From: Pseudophaeobacter leonis
GTDB taxonomy: Bacteria; Pseudomonadota; Alphaproteobacteria; Rhodobacterales; Rhodobacteraceae
Assembly: GCF_002087335.1 (NCBI RefSeq)
Contig: NZ_MWVJ01000108.1
Coordinates: 1-33,082 of the forward strand
Direction of reading: 5' to 3'
Length of the DNA: 33,082 nucleotides
The first letter of the stretch is position 1; each line of letters begins with the position of its first letter. Under the pieces are notes generated by a model. It was not told the origin of the DNA. It was given only the letters and a program-made list of their open reading frames with translations, and did no database searches. This document shows positions 24,812 through 32,794 of the stretch, one piece after another. Position numbers and translations under genes: made by a program.

Positions 24812-24948
24812 GGGGTGTTAGAAAACCGCACGTACACGGTCCCTGCGCCTTTAGCCGGGGCCTGTTGTATAACACAGGCACCCCGACCATAGGGTCAAAG
24901 GTGTTCAGTCGATTTCTCGACCTAGTACGTGCGGGGTTTCTAAGCCCC
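24812..24948. promoter_or_regulatory. Inverted repeat pair in divergent leader (GIY-YIG / small HTH gene)
   Basis: Read on the minus strand, 24841-24812 is gacc-gt-gtacgtgcgg then ttttctaacacccc. Read on the plus strand, 24919-24948 is gacc-ta-gtacgtgcgg then ggtttctaagcccc. The ~30-base arms agree at ~25 positions and face away from each other, each pointing at one of two divergent genes. Overlapping the left arm, 24810-24817 (tcggggtg) pairs with 24879-24886 (caccccga), closing two smaller stems (accg/cggt; cctgt/acagg). It may be a shared operator or a structured leader RNA. The rest of 24770-25082 holds no gene. Confidence 0.5.
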
Positions 24949-25082
24949 AACATGGCCGCGTCTGCCATGTCGAGATCAGTGGTAGCAGCAATCTAAGAGA
25001 AGCTAAAGATGTTGTGGGGTTGTCCCTGACATGCAAGCGGTCTGCGTCTTATCGATCTGCATCAGAAATCTAGGAGATCGAA

Positions 25083-25289
25083 ATGTCCGACATCATCACG
25101 CTTAAAGCCCTTTGCGAAGAACTCAAGATCGACCCACGCGAAGCTCGCGAACGTCTGCGCGCCGCCGCCAGTGACGCCAAGGCGAACCCCGAACTGGCGA
25201 AAGCCCGCAAGCCGCGTTCGCCTTGGCAATGGGTGAAGGGGTCTAAAGCTCTGCAAGAAGCTCAGAAGGTGCTCAGGTCTAACCCATAG
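25083..25289 (+). CDS. Small basic HTH-like hypothetical protein
   Basis: This 68-residue protein has an ideal ribosome site (aggag, 7 bases before the ATG). The sequence ITLKALCEELKIDPREARER followed by LRAAASDAKANPELAK looks like an HTH that reads DNA, and KPRSPWQWVKGSKALQEAQK is a conserved-looking basic tail. I know it only as a widespread small protein family of unknown role. It is transcribed away from the GIY-YIG gene, with the inverted repeat between them. The 195 bp after it (25290-25484) have one short open frame and no motif. Confidence 0.6.
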   Translation: MSDIITLKALCEELKIDPREARERLRAAASDAKANPELAKARKPRSPWQWVKGSKALQEAQKVLRSNP

Positions 25290-25484
25290 CCACAAATCTG
25301 TTGAAAAGGCATGTGAACTTGCAGTTGATGCCTTCGCAGCCCATCAATGCGCACGACATAAGTAAGCGCGGCATGTTGTGCAAGAGACGAGAATACGACA
25401 TAATGATAGTGCTGCAAGCAACGACGCGCTTGTCAATTTTTCGTTGCGCAATCAAAATCAAAAAGGCCGCGACGGGGAACTCAC

Positions 25485-26822
25485 ATGCTGTCAGAAAATG
25501 ATGTAGAACCACTATTTGATATCAGTGCCCTGTATCGTCACTACGCCGCACTTGAGCAGAGCATTCAGGTAAATGAGCAATCCACTAAAACCACCTATCG
25601 GTCGCCCGTAAACTTCATTGAGTCGATGCAAAAACCGAGGCATCGGTGGTTTCCATACAAAGAAGGCTTTTCACCCTCTTTTGTAGAGGATTTTCTAACT
25701 GCAGGCGTATCGATCAAAGATGGATTGATATTGGACCCATTTTCAGGTTCAGGCACTACGGCACTGGTAGCCGGAGAAAAGGGGCTTCGTGGATTGGGTT
25801 ACGATGTAAGTCCATTAACTGATTTCGTCGCGAGGACAAAGGCCGTAACAATGAGTGCGGCAGAGCTGAATGACTTCAAGAGCCACCTTGAGGGGTTTGC
25901 CAAATCAGCACTCGATAAGCGTGCGCCCACACCGGATAACGAAACGGTCAACCGCTATTTTGAACCTGTCGTTTTGGATGCGCTAATGAGGGTGAAAGGC
26001 TATTATTTGCAAATTGACTGCCCTAAGGCAAAGTCACTATTCAAGCTGGCTTTTCTAACCGCAATCGAGCCGTTTTCGACGCATAGAAAAGCCGGTAATG
26101 GCGTGAAGAAGAAGACCAATTATTCTTTTCTCGAGTCGAGCCAAGATAGCATCCGTGTCTTAAAAAATTTCATACTTGAAAAGTTGGAGATGTTTGCTCT
26201 TGATATCGAGCAAACGTCAAGGTTTTCTCCACCTAAATTTCTTCAACAGTCGTGCTTAGGTTCCGCTCTGCCGAGTGAAGTTGAGGACGTAAGCGCCGTA
26301 CTGACTTCTCCGCCTTATGCAAATTGTTTCGACTATAGCAAAATTTACATGTCGGAACTTTGGATGGGGGACTTTTTCTCATCTAAAATGGATCAAAAGA
26401 ATTTCCGAGAGGCCTCTGTTCGCTCTCACGTCCACGCGACTTGGTCCGATAGATATACCGAATTTGGGGTTCCTGTTGTCGATGACATTATCAGGCCCTA
26501 CATCGAAACACAAAAATTATGGTCTCCGAGGATAGGAAGTATGCTGTCTGGGTATTTTGCCGATCTGGGAAACCTTCTCACAAACCTGAAGCCTAGGCTT
26601 CGGAGCAACGCCAAGTTGGGTTTTGTTGTGGGAAATTCGTTCTATGGCGGCGTTGCGATTGCAACCGATCTTCTATTGGCAGAACTAGGTAGAAGCAAAG
26701 GCTATGTCGTGGAGGAAGTCCGAGTGTACCGGGGGATCATCCCCTCTTCCCAACAGTACCAAAAATTGGGGAACAACCGTAAGTACATGCGCGAAAGCAT
26801 GGTCGTTCTCCGGAGACTGTAG
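25485..26822 (+). CDS. DNA methyltransferase 1 (SPPY type) of tandem pair
   Basis: The protein has 445 residues. Motif I is DPFSGSGTTALVAGEKGLRG (D84 onward, the AdoMet loop) and motif IV TSPPYANCFDYS (residues 274-285). The order with motif I first fits a gamma/N-methyltransferase layout, and S-P-P-Y is usual for N4-cytosine enzymes though also seen in N6-adenine ones. The rest (LSGYFADLGNLLTNLKPRLR, LGFVVGNSFYGGV) matches the later strands of the fold. Start: ATG at 25485 with gggg 9 bases upstream. The stop touches the next ATG (tagatg), so the two methylases form one operon. No separate target-recognition domain is obvious. Confidence 0.88.
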   Translation: MLSENDVEPLFDISALYRHYAALEQSIQVNEQSTKTTYRSPVNFIESMQKPRHRWFPYKEGFSPSFVEDFLTAGVSIKDGLILDPFSGSGTTALVAGEKGLRGLGYDVSPLTDFVARTKAVTMSAAELNDFKSHLEGFAKSALDKRAPTPDNETVNRYFEPVVLDALMRVKGYYLQIDCPKAKSLFKLAFLTAIEPFSTHRKAGNGVKKKTNYSFLESSQDSIRVLKNFILEKLEMFALDIEQTSRFSPPKFLQQSCLGSALPSEVEDVSAVLTSPPYANCFDYSKIYMSELWMGDFFSSKMDQKNFREASVRSHVHATWSDRYTEFGVPVVDDIIRPYIETQKLWSPRIGSMLSGYFADLGNLLTNLKPRLRSNAKLGFVVGNSFYGGVAIATDLLLAELGRSKGYVVEEVRVYRGIIPSSQQYQKLGNNRKYMRESMVVLRRL

Positions 26823-28064
26823 ATGGAAATCACAACTACGTTTAGAGAACTGCAGTGGGGAGCTGAAATCCAGTTTCCCAACAGTCGCGGCCTATCAAAA
26901 TCACCTCATTTCGTCGGAGGCAGGTATCCTTGTCGAAGCGTAGCGTTCGTACCCAGGATAATCATAGATGACTTTTCTGGGACCGCAGAAAATTTCAGTA
27001 TTCTTGACCCGTTCATGGGGTCGGGAACTACTGCGATCGAAGCTGTTCGCCGCGCAAATTCAGTGCATGGAGTGGAAGTTGACCCGTACGCGCGATTGAT
27101 AGCAACGGTGGCCGCCCGGAAGGATTCCCAAGACGAAATTCAAGAACTAGAATCACTGGTGTTAGAAATAGGTTCAAAAGTTGATAGCCAGAAGCCCGAT
27201 AAGGCTCTGCTTCCAGAGCTGAAGAACATCAATTACTGGTTTGGAGAAACAAACTTCTCTGAACTTTTGAAATTAAAGTCTGCAATATTTGATGCTACCA
27301 ACGAGGGAATGGCGCGTGATTTTCTGCTGGCCGCTTTCGGCGACATTATTCGCGCCTGCTCGAAAGCCGAAAGGCAATCCCTCAAGCCTTACATTTCAAA
27401 AAAGTACGTGAAACAACCCAAGCCCGTACTGGCAGAATTCTTGAGAATTGCGCCAAAGTATGTACAAGCAGTCGCGCAGAGCAGCGACCACAAATGTGAT
27501 GGAATTATCTGGGAAGGGCAGGATGCAACGGAATTCGGCACTTCTAAGTCAATTGACCTCGCAATAACATCGCCCCCCTACATCAACGCGATGGACTACA
27601 CACGCTGCATCAAGCTGGAAAGCGCATGGATTGGCACAGCCGACGACGCCGCAATTCGCGCAGTTCGCAACGCACAACTCGGTGAAAGCGTTCGACGCCA
27701 CCAAGTAACCGATGATGAATTCATTTCTTCAATTGCGATCAAACACTTTGGCGATCTTGAGGCAATCGATGAGGTGAAATTCAAGACAGCTTTAGCTTTT
27801 TTTGATGATATGAAAGGGAATCTGAGATCGGTATTCAATTCTTTGAAAGCCGGAGGCATCTACTACATCATCATAGGGAACAGCAAAATTCGCGGCATCG
27901 ATGTTCCCACTCATCTGGCAATCGCAGACATCGCAACTGAACTTGGCTACAAGTGGGAAAAATACTTCCAGTATCGGATCAAAGATCATCGCACATCCAT
28001 CCCTCGCGGAGATCGAGGCGGAAAGATTGAATTTGAGCATGTACTTGGTTTGGTAAAACCCTAA
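26823..28064 (+). CDS. DNA methyltransferase 2 (SPPY type) of tandem pair
   Basis: The protein has 413 residues. Motif I is ILDPFMGSGTTAIEAVRRAN (D62) and motif IV ITSPPYINAMDYTRC (T249 to Y253 for TSPPY), then KAGGIYYIIIGNSKIRG and IPRGDRGGKIEFEHVLGL near the C-terminus. The protein is only distantly like methyltransferase 1, so the pair are not recent duplicates. Two methylases may modify the two strands of an asymmetric site. The start follows the previous stop directly, with cggag 7 bases upstream. It is followed after 70 bp by the DUF3883 gene. Confidence 0.88.
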   Translation: MEITTTFRELQWGAEIQFPNSRGLSKSPHFVGGRYPCRSVAFVPRIIIDDFSGTAENFSILDPFMGSGTTAIEAVRRANSVHGVEVDPYARLIATVAARKDSQDEIQELESLVLEIGSKVDSQKPDKALLPELKNINYWFGETNFSELLKLKSAIFDATNEGMARDFLLAAFGDIIRACSKAERQSLKPYISKKYVKQPKPVLAEFLRIAPKYVQAVAQSSDHKCDGIIWEGQDATEFGTSKSIDLAITSPPYINAMDYTRCIKLESAWIGTADDAAIRAVRNAQLGESVRRHQVTDDEFISSIAIKHFGDLEAIDEVKFKTALAFFDDMKGNLRSVFNSLKAGGIYYIIIGNSKIRGIDVPTHLAIADIATELGYKWEKYFQYRIKDHRTSIPRGDRGGKIEFEHVLGLVKP

Positions 28065-28134
28065 AACTCATTCCCTTACTGCCTACGGCATGGCATCTTT
28101 CTTGAAGAGATAGATTCTATGCTGGCAAGGTGCG

Positions 28135-29859
28135 ATGGCGGTAAATTCACAGTTCCTGTTCTTCTATATTGATGAGCTGATCAAACATCATTGGGTAGAC
28201 TGGCTTGAGGGGCCACTCGCCTCGATACCAGCAGATGAGCATAAGGGCTTGCGTGGGTTCCAAGGAGCGGTAGGCGATACAGGGGCTGGGCCGAGAACGC
28301 GAGCCGGGGAAGCTTACCAGCTAGGCATTCTCTCCGGTCGTATCGTTAAACCTCAAGTCGCAGGCGCTGCGTTTCCATCGGGATGGCAAAGTGTAATTGA
28401 GGGGCGCGTTCCGGCAACAAGACTCGGATTCTATTCATATGTTATTGGCAAGGCGCTGCGCGAAAACCCTAGCGACCCGAACCTTGAGCGTGCGCTCGAC
28501 TGCTTAGCTAGTATTTTCATTCTGCACATCGGCTTTAAGGTAGATGAACGATGGTTCAACACTGTGCTTATCTTCCAGTTTGCACTCAATCAATTGGAGA
28601 GTTCCTTAAAGCGTGAGTTGAGCAACAGGGAGATTAGGTATCTCTCCGCAGCAGTAATCCACACCCTTAACAGCGATGAACGTAAGCTGTTGCTTGAGCC
28701 TTACATCTCTGACCAACAGATCACAGGTCTTCGACTCGATCTTAAGGACTCACCCATTCAATATTTTAAGCTAGCTGATTTAGTTACAATCGTTGAGGAA
28801 AATAAGATAAAAACTGGCGCATTCAAAAAAGACAAAGCATCTTTGTTTTGGGCCGACCCAACTCGGGGTATTTTCTCTCGCGCGGCACGCTCGCAAGGCA
28901 CCCAAGTGATCCAAGAGTTGATGAAGGTCGATCAAGGGCTTGCAGGTTTGGGCAAGGAAAACCTTTTGAATGAAACCCTTGATGCAATTCAAGCTAATGT
29001 CGACAATATTGGGATTTTCTCTGTTGCCGATGAGAAGTTTACAGATTTCCCACAGCTTTTGAACGAATGGCAAGACTTAGAGGCTGAACTGTTCGATGCA
29101 ACCAATAAGGCGGCGGAGTCTGTCGAACTAGATACAGCACCGCCGCTGTGGTCGTTGTCACAGAAAGAAATTCGTGGAACGGTACAGGCGAAAGTGGCCC
29201 GGCTTCCGGCCGCTGGTCAAAACAAGCCAGCCGCAGCGATGAATGCAAGCGATACTGAACTCGAACAGGCCGGCCAGACATCAGAAAATAGTAAGTCCCC
29301 AAATAAGACTACCTCTCCGAAACTTGTGCTGCCAGACGACGAAGCTATTCAAGATATTCTTGATCGGGAATTCGATCAAATTATGGAACAACCGCCAGTC
29401 GCCGACACCAAACCCAAAAAGGCAAGCGAACCGGGTAAGGCACGTGCAAAAAAGACGGACTATGCAGAGAAGGACGCCCGAAATCGGAAGTTGGGGGAAT
29501 CGGGAGAGCTGTTCATACTCAGATATGAGATTCAAAAGCTCATTCGCGCTGGTCAGAGTGAATTGGCTAAGCGTGTAAGTTGGGTATCCAAAGAACTTGG
29601 GGATGGTCTTGGCTATGACATCAGGTCGTTTGAAATTGATGGAAGTGAAATTTTCTTAGAGGTGAAGACAACCACAAGCGGTAGAGCCGCCCCATTTTTT
29701 GTGTCGGCCAACGAAGTCTCTGTGTCTGAAGTGAAAGGTGCTTCTTATCGTTTGGTAAGAGTATACGGCTTTCCCAATCAGCCCCGATTTTTCACGCTAA
29801 ACGGCAGCCTGTCAGTCTCGCTTCAGCTTGAAGCCACGTCTTATCGCGCTCGAGTTTGA
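28135..29859 (+). CDS. DUF3883-domain nuclease-like protein (probable restriction component)
   Basis: The protein has 574 residues. The C-terminal ~130 residues form a DUF3883/PD-(D/E)xK domain: GESGELFILRYEIQKLI, GLGYDIRSFE (D495) and IFLEVKTTT (E509-V-K511), the catalytic D...ExK. The N-terminal ~330 residues are alpha/beta without a recognised name (YSYVIGKALRENPSDPNLER; RYLSAAVIHTLNSDERKLLL). Between them is a low-complexity, charged linker (residues ~350-450) rich in Lys, Pro and Ala. The gene follows two DNA methyltransferases with a plausible ribosome site (aaggtg), so a restriction-like cut of unmethylated DNA is the simplest reading. The cutting site, and whether the nuclease is active, are unknown. 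It ends 141 bp before the right att core. Confidence 0.82.
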   Translation: MAVNSQFLFFYIDELIKHHWVDWLEGPLASIPADEHKGLRGFQGAVGDTGAGPRTRAGEAYQLGILSGRIVKPQVAGAAFPSGWQSVIEGRVPATRLGFYSYVIGKALRENPSDPNLERALDCLASIFILHIGFKVDERWFNTVLIFQFALNQLESSLKRELSNREIRYLSAAVIHTLNSDERKLLLEPYISDQQITGLRLDLKDSPIQYFKLADLVTIVEENKIKTGAFKKDKASLFWADPTRGIFSRAARSQGTQVIQELMKVDQGLAGLGKENLLNETLDAIQANVDNIGIFSVADEKFTDFPQLLNEWQDLEAELFDATNKAAESVELDTAPPLWSLSQKEIRGTVQAKVARLPAAGQNKPAAAMNASDTELEQAGQTSENSKSPNKTTSPKLVLPDDEAIQDILDREFDQIMEQPPVADTKPKKASEPGKARAKKTDYAEKDARNRKLGESGELFILRYEIQKLIRAGQSELAKRVSWVSKELGDGLGYDIRSFEIDGSEIFLEVKTTTSGRAAPFFVSANEVSVSEVKGASYRLVRVYGFPNQPRFFTLNGSLSVSLQLEATSYRARV

Positions 29860-29913
29860 TTGAGTTGTTTTTCTAGTTAGCCACTCTTCTACGGCGATCT
29901 GATGATAGCTATT

Positions 29914-29935
29914 TGCTACCCCAATGATACCCAAG
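29914..29935 (+). repeat. 22-bp repeat near right att
   Basis: This is the partner of 14972-14993 (tgctacccca-at-gatacccaag; 20 of 22 bases match), in the same orientation, 65 bp inside the right att core. Confidence 0.5.
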
Positions 29936-30000
29936 ACGAAGCTGGGCTCATCTTCAAAATTCGAGGCCAAGCCTAATACATTGCTTTTACTTGGTAAAAA

Positions 30001-30046
30001 TGGTGCCCGGGGGCGGAATCGAACCACCGACACGAGGATTTTCAAT
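30001..30046 (-). repeat. Attachment core: 3' half of tRNA-Phe(GAA), right copy
   Basis: This is identical over 46 bp to 14795-14840 and in the same orientation; the two starts are 15,206 bp apart. Only the 3' half of the tRNA is present, so this is an att site and not a functional tRNA gene. A plus-strand open frame crosses it but is a translation of tRNA sequence and should not be annotated. Confidence 0.9.
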
Positions 30047-30262
30047 CCCGACCTAAGTGCTGAAAAATCAAAGCCTTACAACGGCCACCCCTGTCAAACC
30101 CGGCTCAAGAAAACAAAGACTTGCGAGACTTTTGTCAAACCTTGTCGTGATGACAGTACCAAAGAAAAAGCCGGGGCAGCGGTAACTGCACCCGGCTTCA
30201 ATACTATTAAGAAACTTCTGGGCTCTTCCCGCAAGAATACCACCTCTAAAGGCAAAAGCGCA

Positions 30263-30499
30263 ATGTCCTTGTACGGGAAGGACAGCCACAAGCGCATCGC
30301 CAAGGCTGTTGGTTTCGCGCTCACCATTGGAACCAGTGCTGCATGGCATGGGCTGACTGTCCTACTGATTTTCCGCCTCACTGAGGCTGAGCGCGCTGGC
30401 TTGGCCTATGCGGCTCTACGCAGTCTGAGCGAAGACAACGCTTATGACATGGCAACGCTGGCCCTGTTCGGGACTGTCACGGCGGAGGGGGTGCAATGA
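30263..30499 (+). CDS. Small hypothetical protein, coupled pair, first gene
   Basis: This is a 78-residue protein from the ATG at 30263 (MSLYGKDSHKRIAKAVGFAL). A longer open frame upstream crosses the tRNA-like att core and is rejected. The centre, TSAAWHGLTVLLIFRLTEAE, has a weak hydrophobic stretch that might be a single membrane segment. Its stop overlaps the next ATG (ATGA), so the two genes are coupled. No family is recognised. The pair lies ~220 bp outside the right att core, which would make it the margin of the neighbouring element. Confidence 0.5.
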   Translation: MSLYGKDSHKRIAKAVGFALTIGTSAAWHGLTVLLIFRLTEAERAGLAYAALRSLSEDNAYDMATLALFGTVTAEGVQ

Positions 30500-30744
30500 A
30501 CCAGCCCCGCAGCCTCGAACACCTCTTTTTCTATATGCCGATACTGGCCCGCTCATTGGAAAGCCGATGGGAACGTGACTTTGCCGCCGACATGGCAAAG
30601 CGCGCGCGGTGGAAGAACTGGCACCCAAGTCACAAGCAAAACGAGATCATGCAGCGCATGGTCGCTGAGATGTTTGCGCCCAGTGACGCCAGCAACAGCA
30701 CCCTTGATCTGATCGACACTGGAGACCGGCACGACGCGGCCTAG
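30496..30744 (+). CDS. Small hypothetical protein, coupled pair, second gene
   Basis: The protein has 82 residues and starts in the ATGA overlap with the preceding gene. It is soluble and amphipathic: MNQPRSLEHLFFYMPILARS, then WERDFAADMAKRARWKNWHP and KQNEIMQRMVAEMFAP. The regular Trp/Arg spacing is suggestive of a nucleic-acid-binding helix bundle, but I do not recognise it. A stop at 30742-30744 leads into a long non-coding stretch. Confidence 0.55.
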   Translation: MNQPRSLEHLFFYMPILARSLESRWERDFAADMAKRARWKNWHPSHKQNEIMQRMVAEMFAPSDASNSTLDLIDTGDRHDAA

Positions 30745-31390
30745 CAGCATTCGTGCCGGATGGTCGGTTAACGGTGGCATTCGAGACGCAAGGGCGAACC
30801 ATGGGACGGGGCAAACGCCAAGGGCAGTTCGAAAGACCGAAGCCCGCCCCCCGGCATACACAGTGTTCTTTCAGTGCTGGAAAGTAGCGGTCAACTCAAC
30901 CGGCGAGGACATGCGAAGAGGTTGGGGCTCAAAGCGAAGGGTCGGCTCCGTTGAGCAGATCAATATCGCCCAGAGCATAGAGACAGCTTCAGCCAATGGC
31001 TGGGGACTGTCGTTCTATGCTCTTTGCTCAGGGTCTCACCATTGAGCAGGTCTAAGAATAGAGAATGAGAGACAGGTGGTTAAGACGAAAGATAACTGGA
31101 TAAGACGGAGCGACATTAACAAATCAATGCAGGGAGCACAGGGCCATGAGTAAGTGGCCCTATGGTCCCAATGCCGCGACTTTGAGAAAAACGGGAATGG
31201 CCCGTTCTGGTTTCCTCATCTTCACTGCAAAAAGGCCTCGCTGGGATTTCATTTTGGAGATCCAGCTTGCGTCCCTTTGTCCTTCAGGCGCTCACTTTCA
31301 AAGTGGGTCTTTTCCTCCAATTCAGTGATTACGTGATAAAAGGTTATCCGGCCGGTTTCGGCTAAGTGGCGTCAGTTTTGAGATACCCCC
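30745..31390. other. Gene-poor stretch with folded sequence
   Basis: No credible gene is seen over ~650 bp. It contains the strong hairpin at 30972-31023, a further tgctca/tgagca pair (31025-31048), and a perfect 7-bp pair agggcca/tggccct (31140-31146 with 31155-31161). The last ~60 bp before the IS110 remnant (to 31390) could be the terminus of another element, but no IS end is matched with certainty. Confidence 0.45.
30972..31023. other. Long imperfect hairpin in intergenic DNA
   Basis: Arm 1 agagcatagagacag (30972-30986) pairs with arm 2 ctgtc-gt-tctatgctct (31007-31023): 15 base pairs with a 2-base bulge. Inside, cagcc/ggctg close an aat triloop, giving about 20 pairs in a 52-nt sequence. 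No T-run follows, so it is not a simple terminator. It may be a structured RNA, a single-strand-folding recombination site, or the end of a mobile element. Confidence 0.7.
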
Positions 31391-31624
31391 CCCTAACCAT
31401 GCCGCAAATAGTCGGCCATTCTTGAACTGCTTCGCGTCGCCGACTGTGGCAACAATAGCTGACGCGGTGACAGGTCCAATGCTTGGTATCGTGCGCAACA
31501 AGATAACGCGTTTGTCCAATTGCGAATGAAGCCGCATGCGCATCTCGTACCAACGGAACCTCAGATGCATTGCAACATGTTGGTGGCTGAGTTGTCTCAG
31601 AACATCTACTGCGATCTGCGGTAG
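31391..31624 (-). pseudogene. IS110-family transposase, C-terminal fragment
   Basis: On the minus strand the frame gives LPQIAVDVLRQLSHQHVAMH, then RTIPSIGPVTASAIVATVGD and AKQFKNGRLFAAWLG, the Tnp_20 domain with its helix-hairpin-helix motif. It then passes into unrelated text after a C8 run. The IS481-type element begins just upstream in minus-strand sense. The nucleophilic Ser region of the IS110 protein is missing. Confidence 0.8.
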
Positions 31625-31702
31625 GGCGGCACATCTCTTGAATGAGATGATGGTTGACCGTTTTGATGGAGGTGCAAACCGAACCATCAAAAGGAAACCA
31701 CA

Positions 31703-32737
31703 ATGTTGAATACTACTGACAAGATCATCAAACACAAAACCGGGTTGCTGAACCTGGCTGAGGAGCTGGGCAACGTGTCGAAAGCCTGCCAGGTGATGGG
31801 CATGTCACGCGACACGTTCTACCGCTACAAGTCAGCGGTCGAGGACGGCGGCGTTGAGGCGTTGTTTGAACGGACGCGGCGCAAGCCCAACTTGGCAAAC
31901 CGGGTGGATCAGGCGACCGAGGGCGCGGTGATCAAATCTGCCACTGACTTCCCCGCTTACGGCCAGGCCCGCACCTCCAACGAGCTGCGCAAGCTGGGTG
32001 TCTTTGTCTCGCCATCCGGCGTCCGGTCGATCTGGTTGCGCCATGATCTGGCGAACTTCAAAACCCGCCTGAAAGCTCTGGAGGCCAAAGTGGCCGAAGA
32101 CGGCGGCATCCTGACCGAGGCGCAGGTGCAGGCGCTGGAAAAGAAGAAGCTGGACGACGAAGCCTGCGGCGAGATCGAGACGGCTCATCCGGGCTATCTG
32201 GGCAGCCAGGACACGTTCTATGTCGGCACCCTGAAGGGCGTTGGCCGGGTCTATTAGCAATCCTATGTCGACACTTACAGCAAGGTCGCGGATGCCAAGC
32301 TCTACACCACGAAAACGCCGATCACCGCCGCTGATCTGCTCAATGACCGGGTCCTGCCTTTCCATGATGAGCACGACCTGCCGGTGCTGCGTATTCTGAC
32401 AGATCGGGGGACCGAATATTGTGGGCGGGTCGACAAACACGACTTCCAACTCTTCTTGGCGATCAACGATATCGACCACACGAAGACCAAGGTGAAATCA
32501 CCGCAAACGAACGGCATTTGCGAGCGGTTCCACAAGACAATCCTGCAGGAGTTTTATCAGGTCACGTTCCGCAAAAAGCTCTACGACAGCATCGAAGCAT
32601 TGCAAGCCGATCTCGATGAATGGCTGCATCATTACAACCACGAGCGCACGCATCAGGGCAAAATGTGTTGCGGCAGAACACCCATCGAAACTATGATCGA
32701 CGGGAAAGAAATCTGGCGGGAAAAGTTCCTGAACTGA
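31703..32737 (+). pseudogene. IS481-family transposase with in-frame amber codon
   Basis: A single frame of 345 codons is interrupted only by a TAG at 32255-32257. The N-terminus has an HTH (NVSKACQVMGMSRDTFYRYK) and a linker (LEKKKLDDEACGEIETAHPG). The catalytic core is split by the stop: it reads LKGVGRVY, stop, QSYVDTYSKVADAKL (first Asp), LRILTDRGTEYCG (second Asp) and SPQTNGICERFHKTILQEFY (Glu), ending HQGKMCCGRTPIETMIDG. The family normally has Gln at the stop position, so CAG to TAG is the likely change. The rest looks undamaged, so decay is recent. Confidence 0.88.
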
Positions 32738-32794
32738 ACTTGACCTGACAGACGCCGCCAAAAGAATGGCCAACTGTCAGATCACATCTGAACC

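Noticed and set aside
24810..24886. Cloverleaf-like fold resembling a tRNA
   Set aside because: The last arm lacks the TTCRA T-loop and the D-arm lacks GG; no sensible anticodon arm is present. Kept as a regulatory fold only.
18586..25030. 11-bp match ttgtccctgac before the intact integrase (18586) and after the GIY-YIG region (25020) as an att pair
   Set aside because: An 11-bp match is expected by chance in 33 kb; the extension is imperfect and no tRNA is involved.
29924..30262. Open frame crossing the right att core, reading GARGRNRTTDTRIFNP
   Set aside because: This is a translation of tRNA-Phe sequence, a familiar spurious frame; the gene is started at 30263 instead.
31330..31390. C-run and neighbouring sequence as a Tn3-type 38-bp inverted repeat
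   Set aside because: It starts like GGGG but does not end in TAAG at the right spacing, and no partner repeat, transposase or resolvase is seen.
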